From Otatea glauca (taxonomy: Eukaryota > Streptophyta > Magnoliopsida > Poales > Poaceae): DNA of 64,000 nt. Of this stretch, positions 1-12,375 are shown one piece after another (within the stretch, counting starts at the first letter, position 1; each line of letters begins with the position of its first letter). The DNA lies in assembly GCA_036346275.1 (NCBI GenBank), contig CM070727.1:5633760-5697759 (forward strand). Reading direction: 5' to 3'. Both the position numbers and the translations under genes were made by a program. The notes beneath the pieces are model-generated. The model was not told the DNA's origin. It saw only the letters and a program-made list of their open reading frames with translations, and searched no databases.

Positions 1-2560
1 GATGTGATGTGATCAGCTGTCTATATGTTTTGACACGTATGATTTTTGCTGATATGGAAGAAAGAGAAAGTATAAATGTCTCTTCGTGAAGAGACGACTA
101 TATGGACAGCATAAAACACCATTACATGAGTTATTGCCTATAATAAATACTTTTTTATATCATAATTAAAGGATTATAGAATCTCATAGAGATAACCATA
201 AGATAACATCTATTATAAAAGTTATTTTTAATTTTATCTTTAGGTAACACAGAAGAATATATGGACAGTCGTTATCTCTATTATTATATCTATACCCCTT
301 TATAATACACCTAAGCAATTTTTCCTACGTCCACCCTAAATAATGCACCTCATTAGAGATGGCCCAATGTTCGTGCACCCAGCAAAACGTCCCCAGAAAC
401 TTGCATTCATCAAAATGAACGTTTCAGATCTTTCCTCAGTTTTACTCACCCACATCCGATGGCCATTATTTAGTGTGTCTAATCATCCCTGTGGTCCACA
501 ACAGACCTCCCCCACCTACATATTTGGAAGGAGAGCGAATCAAACAAGGAAATAAATAAGGAGGATCTGCATGCAAGGAAACCAGACTTGAATTTTTTAC
601 TGGCCAAGATTGTACGTACTACATATTTGGAAGGAGGGTGAATCAAACAAGGAAATAAACTGGAAGGATCCGCATGCAAGGAAACAAGACTTGATTTTTT
701 TATTGTCCTGGTATTGTGATCGTATTTTTTTTTTCCCGAATATGACCCTTCTCGATACTTTTTTACGGATCTAGCCTCATAGAGCCTAATTTCAGCGCAC
801 GAAGAGCGCTGAATTTTTGTTTTTATTGTTTATCTAAGGAACCAAAGGTCTGTGAGTGCTGCTTAATTTTTTTTTCAATTTTTCTCGGAACCATGCACGT
901 GGCGAACACTTATTTAATTTTTATCTTTTTCCCTTGCGGATCCGGTTGATTGAGCGCAGATTTATTTTTCTATATTTTTCGAAATCATCCTCGTGGCCCA
1001 CAATGCACCTTCCTCACCTCCAAAGATCAACAAGGAAAAGGAAACAAACGACTTGGAATCAAGGAAAAGGAAACAAAGGTTCTGAAAAAGGAAAGGACCA
1101 TACATTACGTGCTGAGAAAAGGAAACCAGGAGATGAGGCAGCGCAGTCGGGAGAACGCAGGTCTGCAATGGCTCCACGATCGCCATCGGTGGCTTTGCTG
1201 ACACGACGAGGTTGCTGGTCAGCGACCTCGAGGCCGCCGTGCTTCGCAAATTTATAATTTAATTTTTTTGAAAATAATTTTGTTAAGTACAAAATAATCG
1301 AAAGTTTTTTTGAGAATTTTTCTATAATTTTTTAACCTAATGTGCTATTTTTTCAAAAATCCTTCTATATTTAAAAAAAAAATGAAGGCAACTCACCTGT
1401 AGCTTCTTCTAGCTGCAGCCCAGACCAGAGAAGCTTCTTCTCTTCTCTCCCTCTATTAAAACAAGAAAGAAGCTTCAAAGCTTCATCAATCCCGCACCAA
1501 ATCTTCTCTTTCCATCTATAGTGTTAATTCCTCAAATTTCGTGCTCTATTGCCAAAATTTCCTCTCAATCTGATTTGATCCCAAATTATGGTTCCCATAA
1601 ATATGCTTGTTTCGGGGCTATAAAAGCCGACGAGCTCTCCTCCACCCCATCGCATTGCGTAAATCCCCAAGTGCTCCCTCTTGTAAAGATCGCCGGATTT
1701 TGGAGGTAATCCAATCCATCACCGTCATCTTTCCCGGCGAAATTCACCGCAACCGTGACTCCTCCCTCAGAGCGTCGGTGCTGGCGATCTCGCCGCACTG
1801 ATCGACCCATCGCGACCGCCGGCCACCCGGCCTTCCTCCCTTGCTGCCAAGCCCAGAGAGCACGTTGAGCCTGCAGAGCACGCTGTGCTCTGTGGAAGCC
1901 GCAAAAAAAAATCTAAAATCGAAAATTCTTTTTCTTTCTCTTTCTTGATTTAAAATCTTTTGGGAGCCCGTTTTACCATTCGACCTCCATTTAGTTCCAT
2001 TTTCCTTTTTAAATTCATTTAAAATTCTAAATTTCTCTTTTATTATTAAGTGTTGTATTCATACTTATCTTCTCATTTAATTGATAAGCGGGTGTACTGC
2101 CGTCGTAGCGTTAGCACGGGCACTATACTAATATACTCTTAGAGACAGAGGGGATCCACGAATGGCGCGAAACGCGTATTTTGCGTACGTACGTGTACGA
2201 ATGCACAAGCTTGAACCTGGTGTTTTGTGTAAAATAGTACAGCTTGCTTGGTGCAAAGTGCAAATTAGTACAAAACAATATTGAAGACCTGATAATATGA
2301 TCCTTGCATGACAAATGGCAATCATATGGCATTTTGTGAAGTAAGAATCCAGGATCATTATCTTAGAGCTATGTGAACCTGACTGCTTCCTGGGGTGACA
2401 CGTCCTTTCAAAGTCAATGACCTCTAAGTAAGGTATTTAGATGCAAACATGATCTAATCTCTATCATGTTTGGACTTCGAAGTCAACACACTCGTGGGAA
2501 TTCTCTCACGCGAAATTGCGCACCAACAACCCATATTCCGGCATATCCGAAGCATACGCA
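1..2560. other. Intergenic, AT-rich, no confident gene
   Basis: No convincing gene is present. The stretch holds an 18-bp perfect palindrome around 77-96, a direct repeat pair (521-600 and 624-703), purine-rich sequence at 1020-1110, and a stretch at about 1380-1850 with a TATAAAAG motif near 1618 followed by pyrimidine- and GC-rich sequence that looks like a promoter/5'-UTR fragment. No open frame there extends into a recognisable protein, so I leave it unassigned. Confidence 0.5.
521..703. repeat. Direct repeat pair, about 80 bp, 103-bp period
   Basis: The block beginning TATTTGGAAGGAG at 521 is repeated at 624 with only a few substitutions over about 80 bp. Both copies contain AATCAAACAAGGAAATAAA and GCATGCAAGGAAAC. 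The arrangement is a simple local tandem duplication of non-coding DNA. Confidence 0.75.
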
Positions 2561-2574
2561 AAGTCTCCTCTGAC

Positions 2575-2583
2575 TATATAATA
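2575..2583 (+). promoter_or_regulatory. TATA box upstream of alternative PAP first exon
   Basis: TATATAATA lies about 180 bp upstream of the ATG at 2763. A second, weaker TATATA is at about 2687. The position suits a core promoter for the exon at 2763-2963. This is inferred from motif and distance only. Confidence 0.5.
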
Positions 2584-2762
2584 TACAATCGGGGAATCCG
2601 AGTACGCATCTAAACGCGCGCAGAGTCAACTCCGTTTTCGTCTCGCCCCGTGTACCGTCGCAGCACGGAGCGTCCGTGAAAACGCTGCATATATACGGCG
2701 GTCTTCGTCCGTCCCCAGCTCCAGAACGAGGCTACGCTAGCTGCCTACCCACGGCGGCGGAC

Positions 2763-2963
2763 ATGAGAGGAGGAGGCGGAGGAGGCGCTGGGCTCGCGTT
2801 CGCTTCGCGCTTGCTGCTGCTCGCCCTCGCCGCCGCGTGCACGGTCGGCCGCGCCGCGGGGCACGGCGTGCAGCCGCTGTCGCGGGTTGCCATCCACCGC
2901 GCGCGCGTTGCGCTGGACGCGTCCGCGGCGGTTCGTGCGTCGCCTTCGCTGCTCGGCTCGCGG
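2763..2963 (+). CDS. Alternative or orphan first exon of purple acid phosphatase
   Basis: This open segment of 67 codons starts with ATG at 2763 and ends at a strong donor (CGG|GTACGT). It encodes a Gly-rich start, a hydrophobic leader (LLLLALAAACTVG), then HGVQPLSRVAIHRARV and RASPSLLGSR. It is clearly paralogous to the first exon at 4560-4745 (LGVQPLALIAIRRARI, RASPRLLGAK) and ends in the same phase (0), so it could be spliced to the exon at 5190 in frame. No exons 2-12 of a separate gene lie between 2963 and 4560. It is therefore either an alternative first exon with its own TATA box, or the only surviving exon of an older tandem copy. Both predicted leaders would direct secretion. Confidence 0.6.
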
Positions 2964-3407
2964 GTACGTACGTTCGGTCGAGTTCTTTGTTCTTTTGCGG
3001 CTTCCCTTCTTTCTTCTGCGTTTTAGGCCTGAGCTATTTTACGCTGCACCGAATTCAAATCGTTTCCATCTAATTAATCAGATTAGCTATTATTTATTTA
3101 TATATATTTTTAAATAATACAATAATAAAAATATTTTTAACAAATTAGTAACTAAATTTAATTTCTACCCTTCACTATAATACACTTAAAAATTCTCTTC
3201 ACTTGTACGATAACTCTAGCTGCATCCATCGTAGCAGGGGTTACGCTTCAGAGCGATAGCTAACGCCTGCTCTAGCTGCAGCACGTAATCCTTCTAGAAG
3301 TTGTACTAAGACGGCAACTAGGCTAATCTTTGAGAAATTCCCTAAGAATTTACTTCACGCTAATTACCCTAAAACTCTAAAATCACCTAATGACAGCCAA
3401 TTAGTAA

Positions 3408-3638
3408 GGGTGTGTTTGGTACAGCTCCAACTCTACTAGATTCGTGGGTCTGATGGAGCTGGGTATTCCTAGCTCCACCAGATCCGTGGAGCTGGAGCTG
3501 TTGGTACATTAAAAGTGTTTAGATGGGTTATTTTGTTTGCATTTTAGACTAAAAATATAAACTTAATTCACTTTATTTTTAGCCTACAGTTTCAAATCTC
3601 AGGTAAAGCTGAGATTTAGAGCTTTACCAAACATAGCC
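3408..3638. mobile_element. Tourist-type MITE (PIF/Harbinger), 231 bp
   Basis: The terminal inverted repeats pair GGGTGTGTTTGGTACAGCTC at the left with the complement of GAGCTTTACCAAACATAGCC at the right, with few mismatches. The 3-bp duplication TAA flanks both ends (3405-3407 and 3639-3641), as expected for Tourist elements. There is no coding capacity. Its termini resemble those of the element at 63018-63237. Confidence 0.85.
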
Positions 3639-3984
3639 TAAATCAAAGAGTGATCCAAAGTGTTGATGTGACATGCCACTGGGGTCCCACGCTGTATCAT
3701 GTAACATAGCTACGGTTCAAATGGAAACATAATTAAACAAGACTAAGCAATTCCTTCAACTAAAAAGAAAAAGTGAGACGAATAAAATCTAACTAGGCAG
3801 TGTAGCGTGCTACACCGCGCCGTGCAAATTTTGGTCGAGGCCCTTTTTTCTAAAAAAAAGTAGGAAGATTTAAACGTAATTTTGGTTTTCTCATAGGTTT
3901 TCAAAAAATGGGATGGCTAAGGAATCGTCAGCGAATTTGCATATTCCTATCACTCTACTACTAAAAAAATATAAATAAATAATC

Positions 3985-4190
3985 TCTCCGGTCACAAACA
4001 TCTATTATTTTAGATGTTGACACTCTCTCAAGGCAAAACTTTGACCACTAATTTTTATTGTAATATATTTATAAAACCTAATAAAATTATAATAATACTA
4101 TAAAAGTACCTTTTGTGACAAATCTTCTTCATCTATTCAATTTAAATATTTAAAAAACTCTTAATAGTCGAAGTTTAGAAAGTTTATAGA
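3985..4190. mobile_element. Stowaway-like MITE fragment
   Basis: The left part (ATCTCTCCGGTCACAAACATC) resembles the degenerate CTCCCTCCGTYYCAWAAT terminus of Stowaway MITEs. It is followed by the usual AT-rich body, including AAAACTTTGACCA. I do not see a clean right terminus, so the boundaries are approximate. Confidence 0.4.
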
Positions 4191-4559
4191 AAACAACACT
4201 CTAATGATCTAATCTATTAAATCGAAAAAAAAAAGTCTAAATCCTAAAAAGCTCCGGATCATTCCTCTCTGCGCACGTGTAAAGTGTAAACCCCGAGAGC
4301 CAAGTGTACCCGAATATCCGGAAACGCTCGCTTGCATCTGAGTCCAAACCTCCAAACTGATTCTTCGAGCGTTCGCACACAGTCAACGATAATGCCCAAT
4401 CACACGCTTACAAATTAGAGGCGGACTTGGCCCAAATGGCTGGTCAGAATCAGACACGCCAAGATTTAGAGGCGGACGCTGGACAATCATCGCCAACAAG
4501 GCAACAACAAGCGGCAAAAACCTCTCCGCCGCGAGAAACCAACTCGTGCGGGCGGGCGG

Positions 4560-7500
4560 ATGCCGAGCGGGATTCTCCTCGTGCTTCTCGCTGCCGCGTG
4601 GGCCGCCGCGGCGTCAGCGGATGGCGGCGCCGCCGTCGCCAGGCTCGGCGTGCAGCCGCTGGCGCTGATCGCCATCCGCCGAGCACGGATTGACATCGAC
4701 GGGGCCGCTTCGGCCCGGGCGTCGCCTCGGCTGCTCGGAGCTAAGGTTGCCTTCTTGGTTTCCGCTCTGCCCAAGATCCAAATTCTCAGTCCTGGCACGC
4801 TTGGCAGTTGGCCGGCCGTTCCGGCGTGCGCCGTGCGTCCTCCGTCCCAATCGCTTTAGGACAAGTTCATCCTAGTGTGGACTTGTGGTCACATACTCAC
4901 ATGGGGATGTTCCATGCACCTAAGGAATCCACTATAGGATGCGTTGATCTTATCGTTCCGGCTTCACATTGTTCGTCAGTGATCACGAAATTGTCTGCCG
5001 TCCGACTGATATTTTTAATGGAAAATCACGCTTACTCCGGTTTTGTTTGATCATATCGTTGCTCCTTTTAGAATTTGATCTGATTAATACTTGCACTTCA
5101 GGAATTGATGAATTACACTAAGTAACTGTGAAATGCTATTTCTTTGTCGTTGATTTTTGCTGAAATCTGACACGATGTTCTGGACACAGGGGGAAGATAC
5201 TGCTTGGGTGAGCGTAGATTTCACAGTTCCCCATGCAAGTGACGGTGATTGGATCGGAGTATTCTCTCCTTCGAATTTTAAGTATGAACTGTACATTTAC
5301 CCGAATTGTTAAGATTTTGAACTATGAGTTGTAGATTATCATGATTACAGTTTACAATCATGATCTTCTAAGTTCCTGCACTTTCCTACAGTGCGTCCAC
5401 ATGCCCTGGATCTTATGGGTCAGGCCCAGGCCCTGTGATATGCTCGGCACCAATAAAGGTTAGTTGACATAATGAGCGATCTTCGCATTCTTCAGATGGA
5501 CTACTAACTTGATTTTTTATATATATTTGTTTCAGTATCAGCTTGCAAATTATTCATTGGATTATACCAAATCCAGAAAAGGGACTCTGAAGTTTCAGTT
5601 GATCAACCAACGGCAAGATTTTTCCTTTGGATTGTTCACTGGTGGACTCTCCATTGTGAGTTACTGCATAAGACATATGCTATCCAGTCTCCATCATTCG
5701 ATAAAAGAAAAACACTGACTTTACCTAGTTCTTCTGCAGCCAAAACTTATTGCAGTGTCTAATAAGATTGCCTTTGCGAACCCAAAAGCTCCAGTTTATC
5801 CACGTCTAGCACAGGGGAAAACTTGGAATGAGGTGGGTTATTCTCTCATCTCTGACTTGCACAGGCAAATATAGTTATACTTTCTTTTGAAATGTAAATT
5901 TACTTATACTAATGTGATCTCAGATGCATCCTAGCTTAAAAAGTCAAACTGAAATCTCACTCGAGTCTTTGTTCTGTCATGTTAGATGACTGTCACATGG
6001 ACAAGTGGCTATGACATTAATGAGGCATATCCCTTCGTTGAATGGGGCATGAAATGGAGCCCTCCTGTGCGCACAGCAGCTGGCACTGTCACCTTTGATC
6101 GTGAAAGCATCTGCGGTATGGTGCCTGCAAAAGATTCTTTTTGCATTATTTTTGCTCAGTACTATCTGTGAGGGGAAATGCGAAGTTTGAATTATCTAGC
6201 AAATAGATTGAACTTGTGCAATCCTAATTTTGTGAGCTAACTCTCATGATTTGGTTTGAACTGGATCCATTTGGTAAATTTCAACTTTTTTACCTGATAT
6301 CTATGACAAGTACCATGATTCTTGATGTTTATATGTATCCAGTGTAACAAAGAATTGAAGAACTGGAACATATTTGGTGTATCCCCTTAGGGATCGATGT
6401 ATTTATGTTCTCCTTGAAATGAACGGTAGAACTCCTGACCTTGTTTTTTTTTTAAGAATTGGAACATGAACGCCATTATTGGTTTTTATGTTTTTAGCTT
6501 TCATATCTTTGTGGACATTGAGCATGCAGTATGCAACAAACATAGGTTGTGGGGAAAATCTTTTTGAAGAACAATATAACCTGATGTAAACCCAAACAGG
6601 ATTTTTTTTTTTACTGAGACATCCCACTTTACTTTTTACTTGTGCAGGAGAACCTGCCCGTACTGTTGGTTGGAGAGACCCAGGTTACATACACACAGCT
6701 TTCCTGACGAATCTATGGCCAAACAAAGAGTAAATTCTTGCCTTCGGTCCTACAAATAGATCTCAGTTGTGAATATTGCTGTTCTGACTATGCAATTTTT
6801 CCTACTAGGTACTACTACAAAATTGGACATATGCTACCTGATGGAACAGTTGTATGGGGCAAGTTTTACTCTTTCAGAGCACCTCCTTATCCTGGACAAA
6901 AGTCACTGCAGCGGGTTGTTATTTTCGGTGATATGGGAAAGGTAAATATATGCGAACACTGATTTAGGCTATAGTACCACTCACTGATAACATTATGAAG
7001 CACAGCAGAAATTCATGAAGACAGTATCATTTACTTCTCTCTTTTAAAAAAACACAGTGTTTAGTAAGCAAAGGTGCACATTGACTACTTTTCTACGAAT
7101 GTTTTTACATTCTTTATTTTCAAACAATGACAAATGACTGTTCTTAAAAAAATTTGCCTCAATATGACAATTGTTTAGTAAGCATTTGTTTTACTTAGCC
7201 CCTAAAAAACTATTGGTTTCGTGGGTGGTAAAAGAATGAAAGACTTCCAAAAAGAAAAATAATTGAGTGATCTCTTTGATTTATTACAAATGCCACAAAT
7301 AATTTTTAGTAGTGTCACAGCTGTCAAATATGAATTTTAGAGTTCACAGCCACTTCAGTCCCTCTAAAAGCAAAATTATTATGTGGCTGCAGGATCAGTC
7401 AGTGGAGATTTTCTAAGAACTGCAGATATATAGATATATTTGTTACATGAATACTGTGCTTTTCACATTTTATATTTGACGAAGCGATAGCCTTTTGAAT

Positions 7501-8838
7501 TCACACAGTGTTCTCATTTGTAGGCTGAGAGGGATGGAAGCAATGAATATAGCAACTACCAGCCTGGGTCACTTAACACCACCGATACACTTATCAGGGA
7601 CCTTGACAACATAGACATAGTCTTTCACATCGGTGATATCTCCTATGCCAATGGGTATATTTCGCAGTGGGATCAGTTCACACAACAAGTCGAACCAATT
7701 ACTTCTCGAGTCCCCTATATGATTGCGAGGTTTGGACATCTTTTTAAACCAGATCTCGAAGCCTTTCACAAGTTAGCGTTCTGATAACTTGCTTTCTTTG
7801 ATGCAGTGGAAATCATGAACGGGATTGGCCCAACAGTGGGTCTTTCTACAATGGTACAGATTCTGGAGGGGAGTGTGGGGTGTTAGCTGAGACCATGTAC
7901 TACACCCCAACAGAGAACAGAGCAAACTACTGGTAAGTGGAAGTATCTAGCTCATTTGCCATATGATACGGCCAATGAACAATATCACTGACAATTTGAC
8001 AGTGTACATTGGTAAGGACAATATCTATGTACACTGTCAAATTGTCAGTGATGGCCACTATTTACTAACTACTAAGCATAAACTTGTGCCTCAACTAGCT
8101 ATTGTTCATCCCCTGAGAAAAAAAAAATCTGGCTATTGTTCAACAGGTACACAACAGATTACGGCATGTTCCGGTTCTGCGTCGCGGACAGTGAGCACGA
8201 TTGGCGGGAAGGCACGGAGCAGTACAAGTTCATCGAGAACTGTCTCGCCACTGTTGACCGGAAGAAGCAGCCGTGGCTGATATTCATTGCGCATCGCGTT
8301 CTTGGCTACTCCTCTGGTTTCTTCTACGGTCAAGAAGGATCGTTTGCCGAGCCGATGGCCCGGGAAAGCCTTCAGAAGCTGTGGCAGAAGTACAGGGTGG
8401 ACATTGCGTTCTACGGCCATGTCCACAACTACGAGAGGACATGTCCTGTATACGAGGTAGCTGCATGATCTGCGAGCTCTTTCAGTGCATCTGGAGAAAT
8501 ATGGAGTTCTCTTTTGACCATGCTAATGTTACCTTGTGCAGAAACAATGCGTGAGTTCAGAGAAGTCTCACTACTCCGGCACGATGAACGGCACCATCCA
8601 CGTCGTCGTCGGGGGAGGCGGCAGCCACCTGAGCAACTTCACCACCGAGGCCCCGGCGTGGAGCGTCTACAGGGAGATGGACTACGGCTTCGTGAAGCTG
8701 ACGGCGTTCAACTACACGTCCCTTCTCTACGAGTACAAACGGTCCAGCGACGGCAAGGTGTACGACAGCTTCACCGTGCACAGGGAGTACCGGGACGTGC
8801 TGGCGTGCGTCAAGGATAGCTGCCCTCCGACGACATAG
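4560..8838 (+). CDS. PAP: Purple acid phosphatase (PAP1/PAP27-type), 12 exons
   Basis: Exons: 4560-4745, 5190-5281, 5392-5458, 5536-5655, 5740-5832, 5986-6115, 6648-6729, 6809-6941, 7524-7729, 7807-7932, 8147-8456, 8542-8838. All introns are GT-AG and phases agree, giving 613 aa. Order: signal peptide (about 1-22), N-terminal fibronectin-like domain, then a metallophosphoesterase domain. All five metal-ligand blocks are visible: GDMG (about 297-300), GDISY (about 338-342), GNHE (about 371-374), the AH of FIAHRVLGY (about 460-461) and GHVH (about 502-505). By family, plant PAPs are secreted or vacuolar dinuclear-metal enzymes that hydrolyse phosphate esters. This long group is often annotated as nucleotide pyrophosphatase/phosphodiesterase or 'probably inactive', but here the ligands are intact. 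The start was chosen for its signal peptide; the exon at 2763 could replace the first exon. A paralogue lies convergently at 12805-16370. Confidence 0.92.
7984..8052. repeat. Perfect 26-bp inverted repeat in PAP intron 10
   Basis: The arm at 7984-8009 (starting ATCACTGACAATTTGACA) is the exact reverse complement of 8027-8052, separated by a 17-nt loop. It lies inside the intron between exons 10 and 11. A transcript would form a fully paired 26-bp stem. It has no flanking TIR or TSD that I can recognise. Confidence 0.9.
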
Positions 8839-10471
8839 TCGAAATGATGCAGAGAAGTCGCTTCTGAATGGGATAATGGCTTTGTGTGTAATTCTGACTC
8901 GTTGATCATTTTGGAAATGAACGAGATGTTTTTTTTAGACACAAATGAATGAGAAATAATTGTACAAAATTGCTTCATCAACTGATCATGAATACAGCAT
9001 AAAAAAGTTTTCTGGATTAAAGAAAGGGGAAATTGCAAATACCCCTCCAAAAGTCAAGCAGAGTTTGATTTACCTCTTATAGCCAGGTACTTTTGTGACA
9101 AGTGCCCCCCTACAAATGTATGGTTGTTTGAAATGCCACCTGCTGTCTTCTTCCTGCTGACTCGGATGCTACTTTGTTGACGTGGGATCTATGCCATTTC
9201 TCGGCCCATGCACAAGATGACGAGAAACTATGTTTGTGATTTCTTCGACCGAAACCCACTTTCAAAATTTGTCTGATTGAACGGCCACTTGATGATGCAT
9301 GTAGTGTTTATTGTACTTATATCGTTGATGTTAAAATCTACTCCTCTAATGCAAAGTAATATTTATGGGACATTCGTTTTGTATTTAATGCACTTTGGTT
9401 ATATATATTTTTCTATCATTCACTATTCAAGCTATAAATAGAGTGGAGGAAGTGAAAAATTACCAGGGAATAAAAAATTAATAAACTTTCATTTTTCCTT
9501 TTTTATGTTTTGCAACACTACATTTTTCTACATATAATACTTTCTAATGTTATAGTGTATTATTGAAAACCATAAAGTTATACTATAATAATAATAATAA
9601 TATTTAATCTATAGATGTAACTGTGTCGCCTTCATACTTTAAATTATGTGAAGGTTTAAATAACAAAAATAGTTACAAACAAATGTAGCATTAGAAATAT
9701 ATTCAAAATTATATCATGTATAACCTTAAATGGTTCAAAATATATGTTCCAATAAAATTTGTTCAGCATATATAAATGAAGTTTCTAATTTGCCCTAAAT
9801 CATATAAAAGAAAATATTGTTTAAAACACGCTTCATAATAAATCTATGTAAGGTACTAGTCTAAAGTATGTTACAGATAGAGGCACGATACTTCTGAAGT
9901 GCTTCTCGTGACCTAGAACAACATGTAATCAATCCTGATCTTAAGCAAAGTTATTTGCAGTAACAATTATTAAGAATAACCGTAAAGCAAAGAGACTCAT
10001 CAGTTGTCATTCTGTATACTATCGTAATGGTTTTTTTTTTTGAAAAGCAATGCACTTTAGGTGTTATATGCTAATTGTATGTTTCAGTCCATTAAGTTCT
10101 TTTTATATGTGCATGCATCCGCACGAGGTTTAATATTTGGTCTAATTATACTTGGTATAAATAATAGTTTAAGGATTGATATTTGAATCTGATATCAAAG
10201 GGCTAAAATAACTACTAAAGCTTACAAGATGTCAAGTTTAAGCCAATGTGTGCCCTACCTGTCATTGATCTAATTTGGTCAGTGTGTTATCTTATATGGC
10301 AAAATCACCTAACCACTATTGTTCTTTACGAGTAATAATACTATGCAAAATCGGATTAGAGTGTTATTTGAACCGTAGTTTGGGGTGCTCAATGGACTTT
10401 CGACCAAAGTTCGGGGTGTTCATTAATTAGTGAAGATAAAGCACACAGATGAAGATAAATATTAGTGAAGA

Positions 10472-10707
10472 CTAGTTAAGTGCCCACCTTGCAACGGAAA
10501 TATATTTTTAACCAAATAATCAAATTATTCCACGTGTTTATAAAAAATAAAATCGCACTCCTTTTGCCATGGGGAGAGAGAAGTGTATAATGGCATGGCC
10601 AAGTGGAAAGAGAGAGATCGGTTTTATTTTTATCCCATATGTAGGAGATGAGGAGAGGAAGACAAAGGACCACCATAATTCATATTTATATATTTGTAAA
10701 GATAAAT
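10472..10707 (-). mobile_element. Helitron-like copy, non-autonomous
   Basis: Read on the - strand, this segment ends ...CTAG followed by T and begins near a TTATCTTTAC motif. It matches the element at 14938-15250 along its terminal parts (shared AAATATATTTTTAACCAAATAATCAAATTAT-like sequence, with differences). The 3' CTRR end and insertion between A and T are Helitron hallmarks. The 5' boundary is approximate. Confidence 0.45.
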
Positions 10708-11260
10708 CACTTAGATGAAATATTTGAGGGGGCGTTTACATTACATTGGCTTGATAGAAGCTCTAATTCCAGTAGCTCTGATGTTCTTACGTTCTGAATC
10801 CCTGTGGTTCTCTTTTTGGACTCAACCACGAATGATCCATCCAAACCAAGTGTACCAATAACCTTTGTTAGTAAGGAATCAAATGCTAGAGAATTCATTT
10901 CTAATAGATACCCACATGAAAATTTTGATATTGTGTTTTTGTTATTATTTTCATCATGGTTTTACTAACAATGGTTTGCCTAATTGTAGGCTATTCTTAG
11001 TTGAAGACCACATATTTTATGTCGTCTGAATTTTTTTTAATGGAATATGCATGATTACTCCAATTTCACATGCTTTTGATCTGATTAACTATGTGCAACT
11101 GTGAATTACTTAAAGAACTATGAATTTGGTCCTTAGATTTTTGCTGAAACAGTTCAAATAAGAAAACTAGTTAAGCTGAGGAAAATCTGCATCTATTTCA
11201 AGCAGTTTGTTGACATTAAATACAATATAAGCAAGTGCATGAGCCTGTCTTAGGTTTTCT

Positions 11261-11714
11261 ATCAAAATCTATAGGGAAGTGACAAAAAGATTTACTACTT
11301 AGAATAAATTACTCATCTAAAGAATGATTACAGAGAGATGAAAGTAAACTAAAACAAATCTACCGAAGATAGAAACGAAAGTCAGGACATCAAACACTAC
11401 CTAATGTCCTTTCACAATCTGGAATCCATCTTTGATTGTGTCATCAGAAGTGAAGGTGACATGATTGATGTCTTCTTGTATTTTTCGCTCATCCAGGTAG
11501 ATTTAGATTAGGACAAGGCTTCTGTTCAGAGGGGAGGTATACATAAAACGTAGGAGTTGTCTATATATTTTCCCCAATAAATATTTCAATGTATCAAAAT
11601 CTATAAGGAAGTAACAAACAAATTTACGACTTATAATAAATTACTACCGACTAAAACAATGATTACAAGGAAATGAAAGTAAACTAAAACAAATATATCA
11701 AAGCTAGAACGAGA
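11261..11714. repeat. Direct repeat, two 123-bp copies 332 bp apart
   Basis: The segment starting ATCAAAATCTATAGGGAAGT at 11261 recurs at 11593. The shared end includes GAAAGTAAACTAAAACAAAT. The copies are at 11261-11383 and 11593-11714. They are diverged and non-coding. Confidence 0.7.
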
Positions 11715-11794
11715 GAATCTAGGTTTAAAGATATGAAAGGTCGTACCTAGGGCTAGGTTCACTTGCTGCAACTTAGGAATAGATTTGTCTAAAG

Positions 11795-12375
11795 CCCTGT
11801 TTATTTAGGCTTAGCCCTATTAGTTTAGGTTTTTTCACCACCTTAAAGGCTAAAACCTAAAAAAATATGTGCCTTTTCACCTGGGCTTTTTCAAAAGTCA
11901 TACCCTTCATATAACTAAAGGCCAAAAGACACTTAAGAGATGTTTTTTTTGGCTTATTGATAGTTGGTTTTAAATTAATGTCAATAAAGTTAGGTTAAAA
12001 TTACCCATCTCTACTACGTATAAAAGTCGATTGCTTTTAAACTGTTTAAGCCCAAAAGTTGGCATTAAGCTATAAGCCAAATATTATGGCACTGTTTGTT
12101 TAGGCTTAGACTTTTTGGCTTATAGCTTAAAGCTAACTTTTGGACTTAAACAAAACAGCAATCAGCTTTTATACGTTGTAGAGGTAGATAATTTTATTCG
12201 AACTTTAGTGGCATTAGTCTAAGACCAACCTCAATATGCCAAAAAAACACATCTTTAGTAACTTTTGGTTTTTAGTTATATGAAGCCTTATAACTTTTGA
12301 AAGCCTAACCTATTTGTTTAGACTTTAACTTTTTGATTTTTAAGCTAGTGAAAAAAAACAAATAGGACCTAAAAG
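11795..12375. mobile_element. Long foldback (inverted-repeat) element
   Basis: The left arm (about 11795-12085) and right arm (about 12105-12375) are reverse complements over most of their length. Shared landmarks are CTGTTTATTTAGGCTTAG, TCATATAACTAAAGGCCAAA, TACGTATAAAAGTCGATTG and AAGCTATAAGCCAAA with their complements. No open frame is present. This is a foldback or very-long-TIR MITE; a transcript would make a long imperfect hairpin. Confidence 0.7.

Larger units (their letters stand above)
2964..4559. other. Spacer between two PAP first exons
   Basis: This 1.6-kb AT-rich stretch contains no exon that I can recognise. It holds the Tourist MITE at 3408-3638 and a Stowaway-like fragment at about 3985-4190. 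If the exon at 2763 is used, this stretch, the exon at 4560 and its downstream intron form one large first intron. Confidence 0.6.
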
